From: Paenibacillus terricola
GTDB taxonomy: Bacteria; Bacillota; Bacilli; Paenibacillales; Paenibacillaceae
DNA length: 64,000 bases
NCBI RefSeq assembly: GCF_014779765.1
Contig: NZ_JACXZA010000003.1
Location: forward strand, 868,001 to 932,000
Direction of reading: 5' to 3'
The notes under the pieces are model-generated. The model saw only the letters and a program-made list of their open reading frames with translations, did no database searches and was not told where the DNA came from. The position numbers were made by a program, and so were the translations under genes. Shown one piece after another: positions 51,210-60,305 of the stretch; position 1 is the stretch's first letter, and every line of letters starts with the position of its first letter.

Positions 51210-52397
51210 TTAACCGCCATTCGCAGCAAGCATGCTTGCAAGTCTGTGGCTGTCCGACAGATGGCTCTGAATGCAATCAATAACGCGATTCTGCTGCTCC
51301 AGCGTTAATGACGATCCAGACGGCAAGCAGATTCCTGTGGCAAAAAGCTGATCCGACACGCTGCCCAGCGGGATGTCCAGATCAGGATAATAGGCATATT
51401 CACGAAGCAAAGGCTGCAGATGCATCGGCTTCCATACCGGCCGTGCTTCAATGTTCGCTTCCGCAAGCGCATGGACCAACGCTTCCGGCGTTGTGCCCGT
51501 TGCCTTCGGATCAAGCGTCATCGCCGTAAGCCAGCGGGTCGAGCGGCCGTAGGCAGCTTCCGGCATGAAGCTGACGCCCTCCGTATCAGAGAAAGCTGCA
51601 GCATAACGATCGAAGATGGCTCTCCTTGTTTCGATGCGGCTGTCCAGCACCTGCAGTTGTCCCCGCCCGATACCGGCGAGCACGTTGCTCATCCGGTAGT
51701 TGAAGCCAAGCTGCGAATGCTCATAATGAAGCGCCTGATCCCTTGATTGCGTGGCCCAGAACCGGGCAAGCTTCAACGCCTCGAGATCTTGCCCCACCAA
51801 CATGCCGCCGCCGGAAGTCGTCATAATTTTGTTCCCGTTGAAGGAATAGATGCCGAACTGTCCGAATGTACCGCTCGCAGAACCTCGGTATGTCGCACCC
51901 AGCGATTCCGCCGCATCCTCCAAGATCGGAACGCCGTAATGTTCGCACAACTCAGCGATTGCCCCCATGTCAGCGCTTTGCCCATACAGACTGACAACAA
52001 TAACCGCCTTGGGCAGCTTACCTGCACGCTTCGCATCCTCCAGCGCGCGCTGAAGCGCTCGCGGCGACATGTTCCAAGTTGTCTCATCGGCATCGATGAA
52101 GACCGGCTCCGCCCCTTCGTATAGTACGGGATTGACACTCGCAATGAACGTAAGCGACGAGACGAACACGAAGTCGCCTCGCGAGACGCCAAGCAGCTTG
52201 AGCGCCAGGTGAATCGCCGCCGTACCAGAAGAGAGCGCCACGGCGCCTTGCGCCCCGACGTAGGAGGCAAGCTCCTGCTCGAACGCATCTACATTGGGAC
52301 CTAGCGGCGCGATCCAGTTGCTCTCGAACGCTTCCGCGACGAAGCCCGCTTCCGCCTCCCCGATATGCGGCGGCGATAAGAAGATGCGTTGATTCAT
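51210..52397 (-). CDS. DegT/DnrJ/EryC1/StrS family UDP-4-keto-sugar aminotransferase (PglE-like)
   Basis: A 395-residue PLP-dependent enzyme. It begins IFLSPPHIGEAEAGFVAEAF and has SSGTAAIHLALKLLGV, the GEFGQFGIYSFNGNKIMTTS-like block (here SGTFGQFGIYSFNGNKIMTT, with the PLP lysine) and SRDQALHYEHSQLGFNYRMS, all typical of sugar aminotransferases for bacillosamine and related sugars. AGGGATT lies before the ATG. In this operon it should add an amino group to the 4-keto sugar made by the dehydratase at the window's right edge, giving UDP-4-amino-4,6-dideoxy-GlcNAc, which the adjacent PglD-like enzyme would acetylate. Confidence 0.88.
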   Translation of the reverse strand: MNQRIFLSPPHIGEAEAGFVAEAFESNWIAPLGPNVDAFEQELASYVGAQGAVALSSGTAAIHLALKLLGVSRGDFVFVSSLTFIASVNPVLYEGAEPVFIDADETTWNMSPRALQRALEDAKRAGKLPKAVIVVSLYGQSADMGAIAELCEHYGVPILEDAAESLGATYRGSASGTFGQFGIYSFNGNKIMTTSGGGMLVGQDLEALKLARFWATQSRDQALHYEHSQLGFNYRMSNVLAGIGRGQLQVLDSRIETRRAIFDRYAAAFSDTEGVSFMPEAAYGRSTRWLTAMTLDPKATGTTPEALVHALAEANIEARPVWKPMHLQPLLREYAYYPDLDIPLGSVSDQLFATGICLPSGSSLTLEQQNRVIDCIQSHLSDSHRLASMLAANGG

Positions 52398-52472
52398 AAA
52401 TAATCCCTCCATTGACTATGTCAAAGTAAAAGCCTTGCTGTTCGGATGCTCTGCAGCCGCTCACCGTTATAG

Positions 52473-53132
52473 CTAAACATTGTGTGGTATGGCCCGCGCC
52501 GGAACGCCAACGGCTGTCGTAGCATCCGGTACGTCGCGAATGGCGACACCGCCTGCACCAAGGACCGACCAATGCCCTAACCGGACGCCGGGGATTAGAA
52601 CGGCTCCGCTCCCAACATGCGCGCCTTCCATTATGGAAGCGGCGCCGGCCAACGTTCCGTTCGGAGAAACATGCGCGAACGGACCAACGATCGCATCATG
52701 CTCGACTACAGCGCCGGAGTTTACGATGGCGTGCGCACCAATGACGGCGCCCGGACCGATGACCGCGCCTGGCATGACAACTGCGCCTGGTCCAAGTCGT
52801 ACGTCACCCGCTACATGTGCGCCGGGATGAACAAGCGCCGCATAGCTGAGATCTGCAAGGCCAAGCCGTTCTGCGACCGCCCGGCGGATCTTGTTATCGC
52901 CAATGCCAATCACGACCTGAGCAGTTGGTTCATCCTCCAGCATGAGAGGAACTGAGCCAATCGGACCGTAAGGCAGACCGGCGCATAAGGTGACTTCCGA
53001 ATAACGATCATCGGCGATAGCCGTCAACCGATATTGCGGCGATACACGCACGATCTCCATGATTACGCGCCCATGGCCGCCTTGACCGATGACGATTATG
53101 GGCCGCTTCTCCGAGTAATGATGCATTACCAT
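52473..53132 (-). CDS. Sugar O/N-acetyltransferase of the NeuD/PglD type
   Basis: A 219-residue left-handed beta-helix acetyltransferase. The N-terminal part is a Rossmann-like UDP-sugar-binding domain (RPIIVIGQGGHGRVIMEIVR). The second half is hexapeptide repeats (GPGAVVMPGAVIGPGAVIGA), with the catalytic histidine in VVEHDAIVGPFAHVSPN, ending AIRDVPDATTAVGVPARAI. It would acetylate the 4-amino group of the UDP-sugar made by the neighbouring aminotransferase, completing UDP-N,N'-diacetylbacillosamine. The start overlaps the end of the sugar transferase gene by 7 bases, so the two are coupled. Confidence 0.87.
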   Translation of the reverse strand: MVMHHYSEKRPIIVIGQGGHGRVIMEIVRVSPQYRLTAIADDRYSEVTLCAGLPYGPIGSVPLMLEDEPTAQVVIGIGDNKIRRAVAERLGLADLSYAALVHPGAHVAGDVRLGPGAVVMPGAVIGPGAVIGAHAIVNSGAVVEHDAIVGPFAHVSPNGTLAGAASIMEGAHVGSGAVLIPGVRLGHWSVLGAGGVAIRDVPDATTAVGVPARAIPHNV

Positions 53133-54916
53133 CGCACACCGCCTACCTCGCGTTCGCCTGTGAACCGTGTCATCGTCGCCTTGCCCGGCTGTGCGATGCC
53201 TTCCCGCTTCAACACCTTAGCTACGGTCATGACAAGGATGCGGAGATCCAGACCTAGAGATTGACGATCAACGTAGTCGACATCGAGCTTAAACTTCTCT
53301 TCCCAGGACAGTTCGTTACGGCCGTTCACCTGCGCCAAGCCGGTAATGCCTGGCCGTACGTCGTGACGGCGTCCCTGTTCTTCGGTGTAAAGCGCCATAT
53401 ATTCCATCAACAAGGGCCGAGGCCCTACTAGACTCATATCTCCCCGAATGACGTTAAGCAGCTGCGGCAGCTCATCAAGGCTCAGCTTGCGAAGGATTCG
53501 GCCGAATGTCGTAAGCCGCACTTCGTCTGGCAGCAGCCGACCGGACGCATCGGTTGCATCGGTCATCGTACGGAACTTATGCATCATGAACGGCTTGCCA
53601 TGCCTGCCGGGACGCTGCTGTCGGAACAACACCGGCGATCCAAGCTTCAGTCTGACGAGCAAGGCAACAATGCCATATACAGGCAGCAGCACAATAAATG
53701 CAGGTACGCTAACGACCAGATCGAAAGCTCTCTTCGCAGCTGCACGCAGTCGGTTGCGCAAGCCGCGCTCCCGTTGTTTCCTTCTGCCTGTTTCGCGGTA
53801 CATGCGCAGCAATCGTTGCACAACGATCTTCTCGGTGAAGGCAGATGCAATACGCACTCTTCCAGCCGCACCGTACTGGCTGCGCTTGCTCTTCGAATGC
53901 ATAACCTCACCAAGTGCTTGAGCTAGCTTGTCTGCGTCCCGGTATTCCGCCAACAGCCCGGTCTCTCCATGCACAACTAGCTCCCGTGTGCCAGGCACAT
54001 CCGTAGCGACTACCGGCTTGCCCAGCGCCATCGCTTCCATGATGGAACGCGGAATCCCTTCCTTCTCCGATGTCAGGGCAACGGCATCCGCCATCGTAAG
54101 CCAAGGGATGATCGTAGACTGTTGGCCAACGATGACGATATCCTCTGCCAAGCCCTCTGACTGCAATCTTCCCCGTACCTGCTCCTCCAGCGGACCCTGC
54201 CCAGCAAGAACTGTCGTCCAGTGAAGCCGGCCTTCCTGCTTGACCCGCTTCAGCGCATCCAGCAGCAGATCGTGATCCTTGACGGGCTCGAAGCGGGCAG
54301 CGACGAAGAGCAGCGGTTTATCCGTTGATAAGCCATACGCTTCCCGAAGCATAGCCAGTCGTTCCTCGTCAGCTTGGGCAGCTGCGGCGTCAAGCCGGTC
54401 CAGATCTACGCCATTTCCTTCTGTGTAGACAGGCCGCCAAGGAGCCAGCTTACGCAGCGTATCTGCGTCTGCCCCGTTCTGCGAGGCAAGAGCGTCACAG
54501 AATCGCGCAGCCAGCTTCTCGAGCATGCGATAGAGCCAATAGGCACGTTTCGGCTGCCCTTCATAGAATGGCAAGCCATGGCTTGTATGCATAACGACCG
54601 GCACACGCGCCAGCTTCGCCGCAACTCGTCCGATTAAGCCCGCTTTGGCCGTATGGGTATGTACAACGTCGAAGCGCTCCTTCCGGAACAATCGATACAT
54701 CGCGACGATAGAGGCAAGATCCGTGAGCGGCTTGATCGAGCGTTCCATCGCAATATGCTCCCACCGGAACGGGTAAGCCGCACGAATGCTCGAGTTCGTG
54801 CCTTCCGTCGAGGTAATGAAAGTCACATCCCAGCCTTCTTGCTGCAGCAGTCGCAGCTTATCGCCCATAATGTGGTGGCTGATGCCGGAAGTGCAAATAT
54901 GGGCGACCCGTCTCAT
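53126..54916 (-). CDS. Fusion of GT4 glycosyltransferase and initiating phosphoglycosyltransferase (PglA-PglC-like)
   Basis: A 596-residue fusion. Residues about 1-390 are a GT4 enzyme (HICTSGISHHIMGDKLRLLQ, then FVVARFEPVKDHDLLL-like FVAARFEPVKDHDLLLDA, LTSEKEGIPRSIMEAMALGK). After a basic linker (RETGRRKQRERG) a monotopic PglC-type sugar transferase follows (about 405-596): a re-entrant membrane helix (FDLVVSVPAFIVLLPVYGIV), FRTMTDATDASGR, KLSLDELPQLLNVIRGDMSL with the catalytic Asp-Glu pair, GPRPLL and the GRNELSWEEKF end. One polypeptide could thus load the first sugar phosphate onto undecaprenyl phosphate and add the second sugar. It overlaps both neighbours by 4 and 7 bases. Confidence 0.9.
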   Translation of the reverse strand: MRRVAHICTSGISHHIMGDKLRLLQQEGWDVTFITSTEGTNSSIRAAYPFRWEHIAMERSIKPLTDLASIVAMYRLFRKERFDVVHTHTAKAGLIGRVAAKLARVPVVMHTSHGLPFYEGQPKRAYWLYRMLEKLAARFCDALASQNGADADTLRKLAPWRPVYTEGNGVDLDRLDAAAAQADEERLAMLREAYGLSTDKPLLFVAARFEPVKDHDLLLDALKRVKQEGRLHWTTVLAGQGPLEEQVRGRLQSEGLAEDIVIVGQQSTIIPWLTMADAVALTSEKEGIPRSIMEAMALGKPVVATDVPGTRELVVHGETGLLAEYRDADKLAQALGEVMHSKSKRSQYGAAGRVRIASAFTEKIVVQRLLRMYRETGRRKQRERGLRNRLRAAAKRAFDLVVSVPAFIVLLPVYGIVALLVRLKLGSPVLFRQQRPGRHGKPFMMHKFRTMTDATDASGRLLPDEVRLTTFGRILRKLSLDELPQLLNVIRGDMSLVGPRPLLMEYMALYTEEQGRRHDVRPGITGLAQVNGRNELSWEEKFKLDVDYVDRQSLGLDLRILVMTVAKVLKREGIAQPGKATMTRFTGEREVGGVRW

Positions 54917-55944
54917 GAGGTTACCGCCTTCTGAACCGAAATGCCGTAGTAAGACTTGTACCAATCGACGAACCGGCCGATGCCTTCCTCGATCGTCGTT
55001 ACAGGACGGAACCCGATAGCAGCGGACAGATCGTCGATGTCAGCGAATGTTGCCTGTACGTCGCCAGGCTGCATCGGCATATATTCAATCTTAGCTTTAC
55101 GTCCCAGTGCTTCTTCGATCGTCTTAATGAACGTCATCAGCTCCACTGGCCGATTATTGCCGATATTGTAAATCTTATATGGCGCGTAGCTGGAGCCCGG
55201 GTCCGCCTTGAAGCGGTCCCATTCCGGATCAGGCTGCGGCGCCTTGTCGATCAGACGGCGGATGCCCTCTACGATATCGTCGATGTAAGTGAAGTCGCGC
55301 AGCATGTTGCCGCCATTGAATACTTGAATAGGCTGTCCTTCCGCAATACGCTTCGTGAAGCTGAAGTAAGCCATATCCGGACGGCCCCACGGTCCGTATA
55401 CCGTGAAGAACCGAAGTCCTGTCGTCGGTAATCCATACAAGTGGCTGTAGGTATGCGCCATCAGCTCATTCGCTTTTTTGGTTGCCGCATATAAACTGAC
55501 AGGATGGTCGACATTGTCATGTACGGCAAACGGCATTTTGGCATTCGCCCCATAAACCGAGCTCGACGAAGCATAGATCAGATGCTGAACGCCCGTCTGA
55601 CGGCAAGCTTCCAGCACATGCCCGAAACCTGTCAGATTCGATTCCAGATAAGCAAAAGGATTAGTCAGGCTGTATCGTACCCCCGCCTGCGCCGCCAAAT
55701 GGATAACCGTCGTTACGCCCTCTTCCTTCATCAGGGCAAGCAGCGGTTCATATCGAGCGACGTCAAGCTCGTGGCCGATGAATCCGTCCCGTGCCTTCAA
55801 GGCCGCATACCGGTCTCGCTTCAGGCCGACGTCGTAATAATCGTTGAAATTATCGATACCGATGACTCGCTGGCGCTCGTCCAGCAGTCGATGACATACA
55901 TGCGAGCCGATGAAACCAGCCGCTCCCGTTACTAGAATCGCCAT
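54913..55944 (-). CDS. UDP-glucuronate 4-epimerase (NAD-dependent epimerase)
   Basis: A 343-residue extended short-chain dehydrogenase. NAD-binding ILVTGAAGFIGSHVCHRLL, then GIDNFNDYYDVGLKRDR, HLAAQAGVRYSLTNPFAY, YASSSSVYGANAK (catalytic Ser/Tyr region), YAATKKANELMAHTYSHLYG and the diagnostic FFTVYGPWGRPDMAYFSFTK identify the UDP-GlcA 4-epimerase (CapI/LpsL) branch, which makes UDP-galacturonate. The C-terminal ATFADIDDLSAAIGFRP is also typical. It shares a base with the stop of the preceding GT gene (TAATG) and overlaps the fused transferase by four. In the same operon ugd supplies its UDP-GlcA. Confidence 0.92.
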   Translation of the reverse strand: MAILVTGAAGFIGSHVCHRLLDERQRVIGIDNFNDYYDVGLKRDRYAALKARDGFIGHELDVARYEPLLALMKEEGVTTVIHLAAQAGVRYSLTNPFAYLESNLTGFGHVLEACRQTGVQHLIYASSSSVYGANAKMPFAVHDNVDHPVSLYAATKKANELMAHTYSHLYGLPTTGLRFFTVYGPWGRPDMAYFSFTKRIAEGQPIQVFNGGNMLRDFTYIDDIVEGIRRLIDKAPQPDPEWDRFKADPGSSYAPYKIYNIGNNRPVELMTFIKTIEEALGRKAKIEYMPMQPGDVQATFADIDDLSAAIGFRPVTTIEEGIGRFVDWYKSYYGISVQKAVTS

Positions 55945-57170
55945 TACGCATTCACTCCTTCGGTTCGTAATTCAGATAAGGATTCTCCGCTTCGGACGTA
56001 ATGTCCGAATGCACGCCAGAATACATGCCGCTTCACATCGAGCCGTTCTTTCGTATAAGCGCCTGCCAGGCTGAAATTGCGTTCTGCTTGTTCGACGCGC
56101 CAATCGACGCTCGCAGCCGAACGAATCAGCTGCCTAGCCAGTGCTGCGGCTTGACCCGGGCGATGCAGACATTCCTGATCCAGCAGTTCAGGGATGCCGC
56201 CCGCCGTCGATCCCAGCGTTGGGCAGCCGCGGCTCATCGCTTCGATCGTGGCACGCGGCAACCCCTCCTGGAAGCTTGGCTGGATGTACACATCGATGCT
56301 GTCCAGCCACTCATGTACCGCAGACCCGCTAGGCAGTACGCCATCGAACGAGACGATCCCGCCAATGCCCAGCTTGTCCGCGAGCTGCTGCCAGCGAGCA
56401 GCATTGCCATCCCCAAGCACACGGAACGAGATCGCTTCCGGCAGCTGCGCCTTCGCCATAGCGATCGCTCGCAAAGCGATATCAATCCCTTTGGAACGAC
56501 CATTAAGCGAGCCGATCAAGCCAATGGTGAAAGGTCCTTCGCCACCCCGAATGCGAGCTAGCCGCTGCTGCAGCACCTCTTCGCCTACTGAAGGCAGCTC
56601 TACATTGGAGCAAGAAGCCGTACGCCCTTTTGGACAAGGGTATCTTTCCTGCAAGAAACGCTCCGTCACATAGACCGCGAACGGCGCATGCTTCACGAGC
56701 CTGCGATTTTTCCATAACGCGAGCGGGGCGTACAACTTGCCTTGCAGACTGCCATAATTCCACAGTCCGTCCCATGCGCACGCTACCATCTCCACCGCAT
56801 AAGGCTTGCCAAGCCGCTTGGCGATTCGAATCGCCTCCGCCCCAATCTCGCTTGGCATGCGCGCAATGACTGCGTCCGCTTCGCGAATTTGATCCGTCAG
56901 CGTCTGTTCGACGTATGCTCGCTTCGTCAGCTTGTTAACCGGATTGCTGAGCGAAGGCAGAACGACGAAATCAACGTTGGGTCCGCTCGACAACGTCTTG
57001 CCCGACATATCCGCATCGACCGGCGTCCGCTTGCCTCTGCAAGCGACCGTCAGTCGGTCGAACACGTTCAAATACCGCTCCCATACTGTATAAGGCAGCT
57101 TGCCGCCGGAATAAAATTTGCCTGATTCATTGAAATAAAACGTATGGTCATGCGCCCAAACTACATGCAT
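55944..57170 (-). CDS. GT4-family glycosyltransferase
   Basis: A 408-residue GT-B glycosyltransferase. It opens HVVWAHDHTFYFNESGKFYS, has DRLTVACRGKRTPVD and EADAVIARMPSEIGAEAIRI, and then the nucleotide-sugar half with GLIGSLNGRSKGIDIALRAI, VSFDGVLPSGSAVHEWLD and PSFQEGLPRATIEAMSRGCP, the GT4 signature with its Glu. Its acceptor and donor are unknown. AGGAGG precedes the ATG at 57170 by 9 bases. Part of the surface polysaccharide operon. Confidence 0.85.
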   Translation of the reverse strand: MHVVWAHDHTFYFNESGKFYSGGKLPYTVWERYLNVFDRLTVACRGKRTPVDADMSGKTLSSGPNVDFVVLPSLSNPVNKLTKRAYVEQTLTDQIREADAVIARMPSEIGAEAIRIAKRLGKPYAVEMVACAWDGLWNYGSLQGKLYAPLALWKNRRLVKHAPFAVYVTERFLQERYPCPKGRTASCSNVELPSVGEEVLQQRLARIRGGEGPFTIGLIGSLNGRSKGIDIALRAIAMAKAQLPEAISFRVLGDGNAARWQQLADKLGIGGIVSFDGVLPSGSAVHEWLDSIDVYIQPSFQEGLPRATIEAMSRGCPTLGSTAGGIPELLDQECLHRPGQAAALARQLIRSAASVDWRVEQAERNFSLAGAYTKERLDVKRHVFWRAFGHYVRSGESLSELRTEGVNA

Positions 57171-57258
57171 TTTGCAGCGCCTCCTTATTGGTTTGTATAA
57201 AAGGCAGTTCAAAAAGTCCGCTTTTGATCACGAAGGAACCATCCTTATACTTAAGTGC

Positions 57259-57885
57259 TTATTCCACGGCAGCTGTACCAGCAACCGAAGATTCGCCCGC
57301 CCGCTCCGTACAGCCAATCGACTTCACAGGCCGGGCCGGAATGCCAACCGCCAGCATGCCGGCAGGCACTGATTTCGTTACGACCGCGCCTGCCGCGACT
57401 ACTGAACGGTTGCCGATGCTGACCCCGGACAAGATGCGGCAGCCGCAGCCGATCCACACATCCCGTCCGATTGATATCGCCGCACCAACCACCGGGTTGT
57501 CTCGAATCGTCAGCGACTCATCATTCCATGTGTGTTGGAACGAAACGATCGAGGTCTGATGTGCGATCGAGACCTCGTCGTCGATCGTCAAACCTCCATA
57601 TGCATCCACATAACATTGCTTATGAATGCTGACGTTGGATCCGATCGACAGGCGTTCCGGATACCGCAGCTCCACCGCCCTTCCGATCAGCACATTGTCT
57701 CCGCATCGATGCGCCAGTCTGCGAAGCAGGCAGTAACGCAGTGCCATGCCCGGCAAGTCGGGCAGCAAGTCGCTGAGCGTCCACAGCCACTTCTGCAGCG
57801 GCCTCGGAAGCAGACCCAGCAGCTTCTCCATCACTCGGAGCAACGGACGGAACCTGCTAAACGCGTCTCTTCCTCTACCTTTCAA
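57259..57885 (-). CDS. Hexapeptide-repeat acetyltransferase (maltose/galactoside acetyltransferase-like)
   Basis: A 208-residue acyltransferase with a left-handed beta-helix. A helical N-terminus (LLRVMEKLLGLLPRPLQKWL) precedes GDNVLIGRAVELRYPERLSI and IGSNVSIHKQCYVDAYG, then the active-site region IAHQTSIVSFQHTWND (histidine) and IGRDVWIGCGCRILSGVSIG, ending VPAGMLAVGIPARPV. Start is TTG at 57885, with AGGAGG 8 bases upstream and 11 bases of overlap with the membrane gene. It probably O-acetylates a sugar of the repeat unit. Confidence 0.85.
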   Translation of the reverse strand: MKGRGRDAFSRFRPLLRVMEKLLGLLPRPLQKWLWTLSDLLPDLPGMALRYCLLRRLAHRCGDNVLIGRAVELRYPERLSIGSNVSIHKQCYVDAYGGLTIDDEVSIAHQTSIVSFQHTWNDESLTIRDNPVVGAAISIGRDVWIGCGCRILSGVSIGNRSVVAAGAVVTKSVPAGMLAVGIPARPVKSIGCTERAGESSVAGTAAVE

Positions 57886-59185
57886 TGGCAGCGCCTCCTT
57901 TGTGCTCTGACCCGCTTCTTGGCGGCAGCAGCCGATCGATGATGACGGCTTTCGATGATTTTGACAGAATCTTCAGACGTTTAAAGATGGACAAACCTCC
58001 GCTCCAAGCAAACGTATAGGCACACATCGTGTAGATGAGCGGAATAACCGGCAGTTTCTTGCGCACCATGTTGTCTCCGATCGTCCCTAATCCGTATTCG
58101 AGCGATCTCCCCATAACCGTTACATAACCGACCAATACGAGTGCACAGGCGTAAGTGAACATAAGGATGAATGCGATCGTATAGAATGGACGCGTCTCTT
58201 TGCGCCTAGCGAATTGATAAACCGATGCGATGAGCACGATCGTCATGAGCAGCGCCTCCGCCGTCCGCAGCATCAGCTCCGGCCCCCAGTTGCTGAGATT
58301 GATCGGGTTCGGGCTTATGAATAGAAAGATCGTCAGCATCCCCGCATTGATCAGCCCGAGCGGACCAATTTGCAATACGATCACCGCACAAGCTACGGCC
58401 ATGACACCGATGGCAGCTTTCAGTCGACGAGAATACAGCCAGTAAAAGCACAGCGTATATACGATCGCATAATCCCGCAGTCCGGTTGCATAAGCGATGA
58501 TGACAACGAAGAGCAGCCATTTCCTACGAAGCATAAGGCTTGCACCATACAAGCCAAGCAGGACGCAGGTTACATCCTTCGCGAACAGCGAAGACATGTA
58601 CATCATGGACGGACTCGCCAGCAGTGTAAAAATAAGCGTCCGATCAAACGTCTCTTTGCCCTCTTCCGGAAGCGGGTATGAGAAGTAACGATCATTCAGC
58701 TGGAACGTACTGTTCACAGTCAGCATAAGCAGCACCGTGTTCAGCCATATGATGGCGAGCGGATCGTCGAGCTGCAGCCATTTGTAGAAAGGCATGTACA
58801 GCAATCCGAAGACAGGGTATGCCGATATGTTCATCCATTGGGTCTGAAAATGCTCCATCGCGTACGGCAGAAACTGCGACAGCCGCTCGAATCCCGTTAC
58901 TTGCTCGTAATAATGAACTTCATCCGGCCCCGCCAGCGGATCCGTCGTAATCGCATAGGTCAGCTTGCCGACGAGCATCAGAATGAATCCCGTCATCAGC
59001 GCCAGCGGCGTATGAGGCCATCGAAGCAAGGCGAACATCGGCAGCAGCAGTGCGAAGAATGCAACAAGCGCCATCCGGACATCCCATTCGAACAGCCATC
59101 TTCCCGCTATCGGCAATACGATGACGTAGACGAGCAGCAGCATATGTCTGACCGTCGAGCGGGATGCAGCATAATCACCCTTCAT
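57875..59185 (-). CDS. Polytopic membrane protein, probable polysaccharide polymerase
   Basis: A 436-residue protein with about ten predicted membrane helices (for example LLLVYVIVLPIAGRWLF, MALVAFFALLLPMFALL, VVIIAYATGLRDYAIVY, IVLIASVYQFA). A large loop after the third helix contains PDEVHYYEQV and AMEHFQTQWMN, and a small one after the seventh. This layout, with a big periplasmic-side loop, is that of Wzy-like or EpsG-like polymerases, but the family is too diverse to name. The start at 59185 has GGAG 7 bases upstream. It overlaps both neighbours, in the position where an operon of this type carries its polymerase. Alternative: a lipid-linked sugar transferase. Confidence 0.6.
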   Translation of the reverse strand: MKGDYAASRSTVRHMLLLVYVIVLPIAGRWLFEWDVRMALVAFFALLLPMFALLRWPHTPLALMTGFILMLVGKLTYAITTDPLAGPDEVHYYEQVTGFERLSQFLPYAMEHFQTQWMNISAYPVFGLLYMPFYKWLQLDDPLAIIWLNTVLLMLTVNSTFQLNDRYFSYPLPEEGKETFDRTLIFTLLASPSMMYMSSLFAKDVTCVLLGLYGASLMLRRKWLLFVVIIAYATGLRDYAIVYTLCFYWLYSRRLKAAIGVMAVACAVIVLQIGPLGLINAGMLTIFLFISPNPINLSNWGPELMLRTAEALLMTIVLIASVYQFARRKETRPFYTIAFILMFTYACALVLVGYVTVMGRSLEYGLGTIGDNMVRKKLPVIPLIYTMCAYTFAWSGGLSIFKRLKILSKSSKAVIIDRLLPPRSGSEHKGGAAIER

Positions 59186-60305
59186 ACATCCGCTCCAATT
59201 CCGCTGTCGCGACACGAATATCATAGCCGCGTTGACCAAGCGCAAATTCCCGCTCGTACCAAGTCGGAACTTCATCTTGCAAAGCCGCCATTTGGACCAT
59301 CACATCCGCCCAACTTTCGGGCGATTCCTCCGCTCCCAACCTTTGCAGCATCCCAAGCGACAAGTCCGCTTCCTTCGGCACGCTGCTAGAGACAAGGCAA
59401 GGAACACCTGCGGCCTGCGCTTCAATCAGCACGATGCCAAGCCCCTCGTACAGCGACGGCAGAACGAACAAATCCAGCGTGCCGAGCAGTTCAGGGATAT
59501 CGCTGCGCAGACCGAGAAATTGTACGCGCTCCGCTAGACCAAGCGACTTTGCCTTGCGCTCCATCTCTGACCGAAGCGGACCATCGCCAACCAACAGCAG
59601 CCTGGCGTTAGGGCGAATGCGGACGAACTGCGCGAACGCATCCAGCAGCAGCACATGATTCTTCTGTGGACTGAACCGTCCGATATGCCCGATCAAGTAA
59701 TCATCCGGCTCTGCACCGAAACGGCTGCGCAGTAAGGTGCGGTCAATCGGCAGCCCTGCGAATGGTGACAGCGGAATCGCATTGGGGAATACATCGACGC
59801 GTGCATCCTGCCAGCATTGCTGTCCGAATAGCGATTCGCATGCGTCTCTGGAGCATCCCAACATTCGGGTCGCGTTGCGGCGCATAAGCCTCCGCATATA
59901 CATACGATAAATGCGACGCTTAAGAGATGTCTGCTTACTGTCGTTCGTATTGTGGCTGTGACCGATTCGAACCGGAATGCCCAGTCCTTTCGCCAGCTTG
60001 AGGATGTAGCCGCTAAAACCGAATACATGGCTGTGAATCGCATCATAAGGCCCGTTTTGCTCGACGTTCTCCTCGAAGGTGCGGCGGAATGCAGCCAGTC
60101 CTTGGCTAGGCGGCGGCTGGACGAACAGTCGGCCGCCAAGCTCGCGAATTTCCGCGTCATAGAACGCCGGCTCCGGGGACTGCACGGCGAAGTGGAACTC
60201 ATACCGGCGCCGATCAATATGCCGATACACATTCATCAAGAGCGATTCAATGCCGCCTGGATGCATTTTGCCGACGACATGCAGCACTTTGCGTTTATTG
60301 TTCAT
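59175..60305 (-). CDS. GT4-family glycosyltransferase
   Basis: A 376-residue GT-B enzyme of the capsular/EPS type. MNNKRKVLHVVGKMHPGGIE opens the N-terminal domain, then HSHVFGFSGYILKLAKGLGI and PVRIGHSHNTND, IGHIGRFSPQKNHVLLLDAF, and LDLFVLPSLYEGLGIVLIEA, whose EGLGIVLIEAQAAGVP is the GT4 nucleotide-sugar motif. Similar to the EpsF group. It overlaps the next gene by 11 bases and the pyruvyltransferase start by four. Confidence 0.88.
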   Translation of the reverse strand: MNNKRKVLHVVGKMHPGGIESLLMNVYRHIDRRRYEFHFAVQSPEPAFYDAEIRELGGRLFVQPPPSQGLAAFRRTFEENVEQNGPYDAIHSHVFGFSGYILKLAKGLGIPVRIGHSHNTNDSKQTSLKRRIYRMYMRRLMRRNATRMLGCSRDACESLFGQQCWQDARVDVFPNAIPLSPFAGLPIDRTLLRSRFGAEPDDYLIGHIGRFSPQKNHVLLLDAFAQFVRIRPNARLLLVGDGPLRSEMERKAKSLGLAERVQFLGLRSDIPELLGTLDLFVLPSLYEGLGIVLIEAQAAGVPCLVSSSVPKEADLSLGMLQRLGAEESPESWADVMVQMAALQDEVPTWYEREFALGQRGYDIRVATAELERMYEG

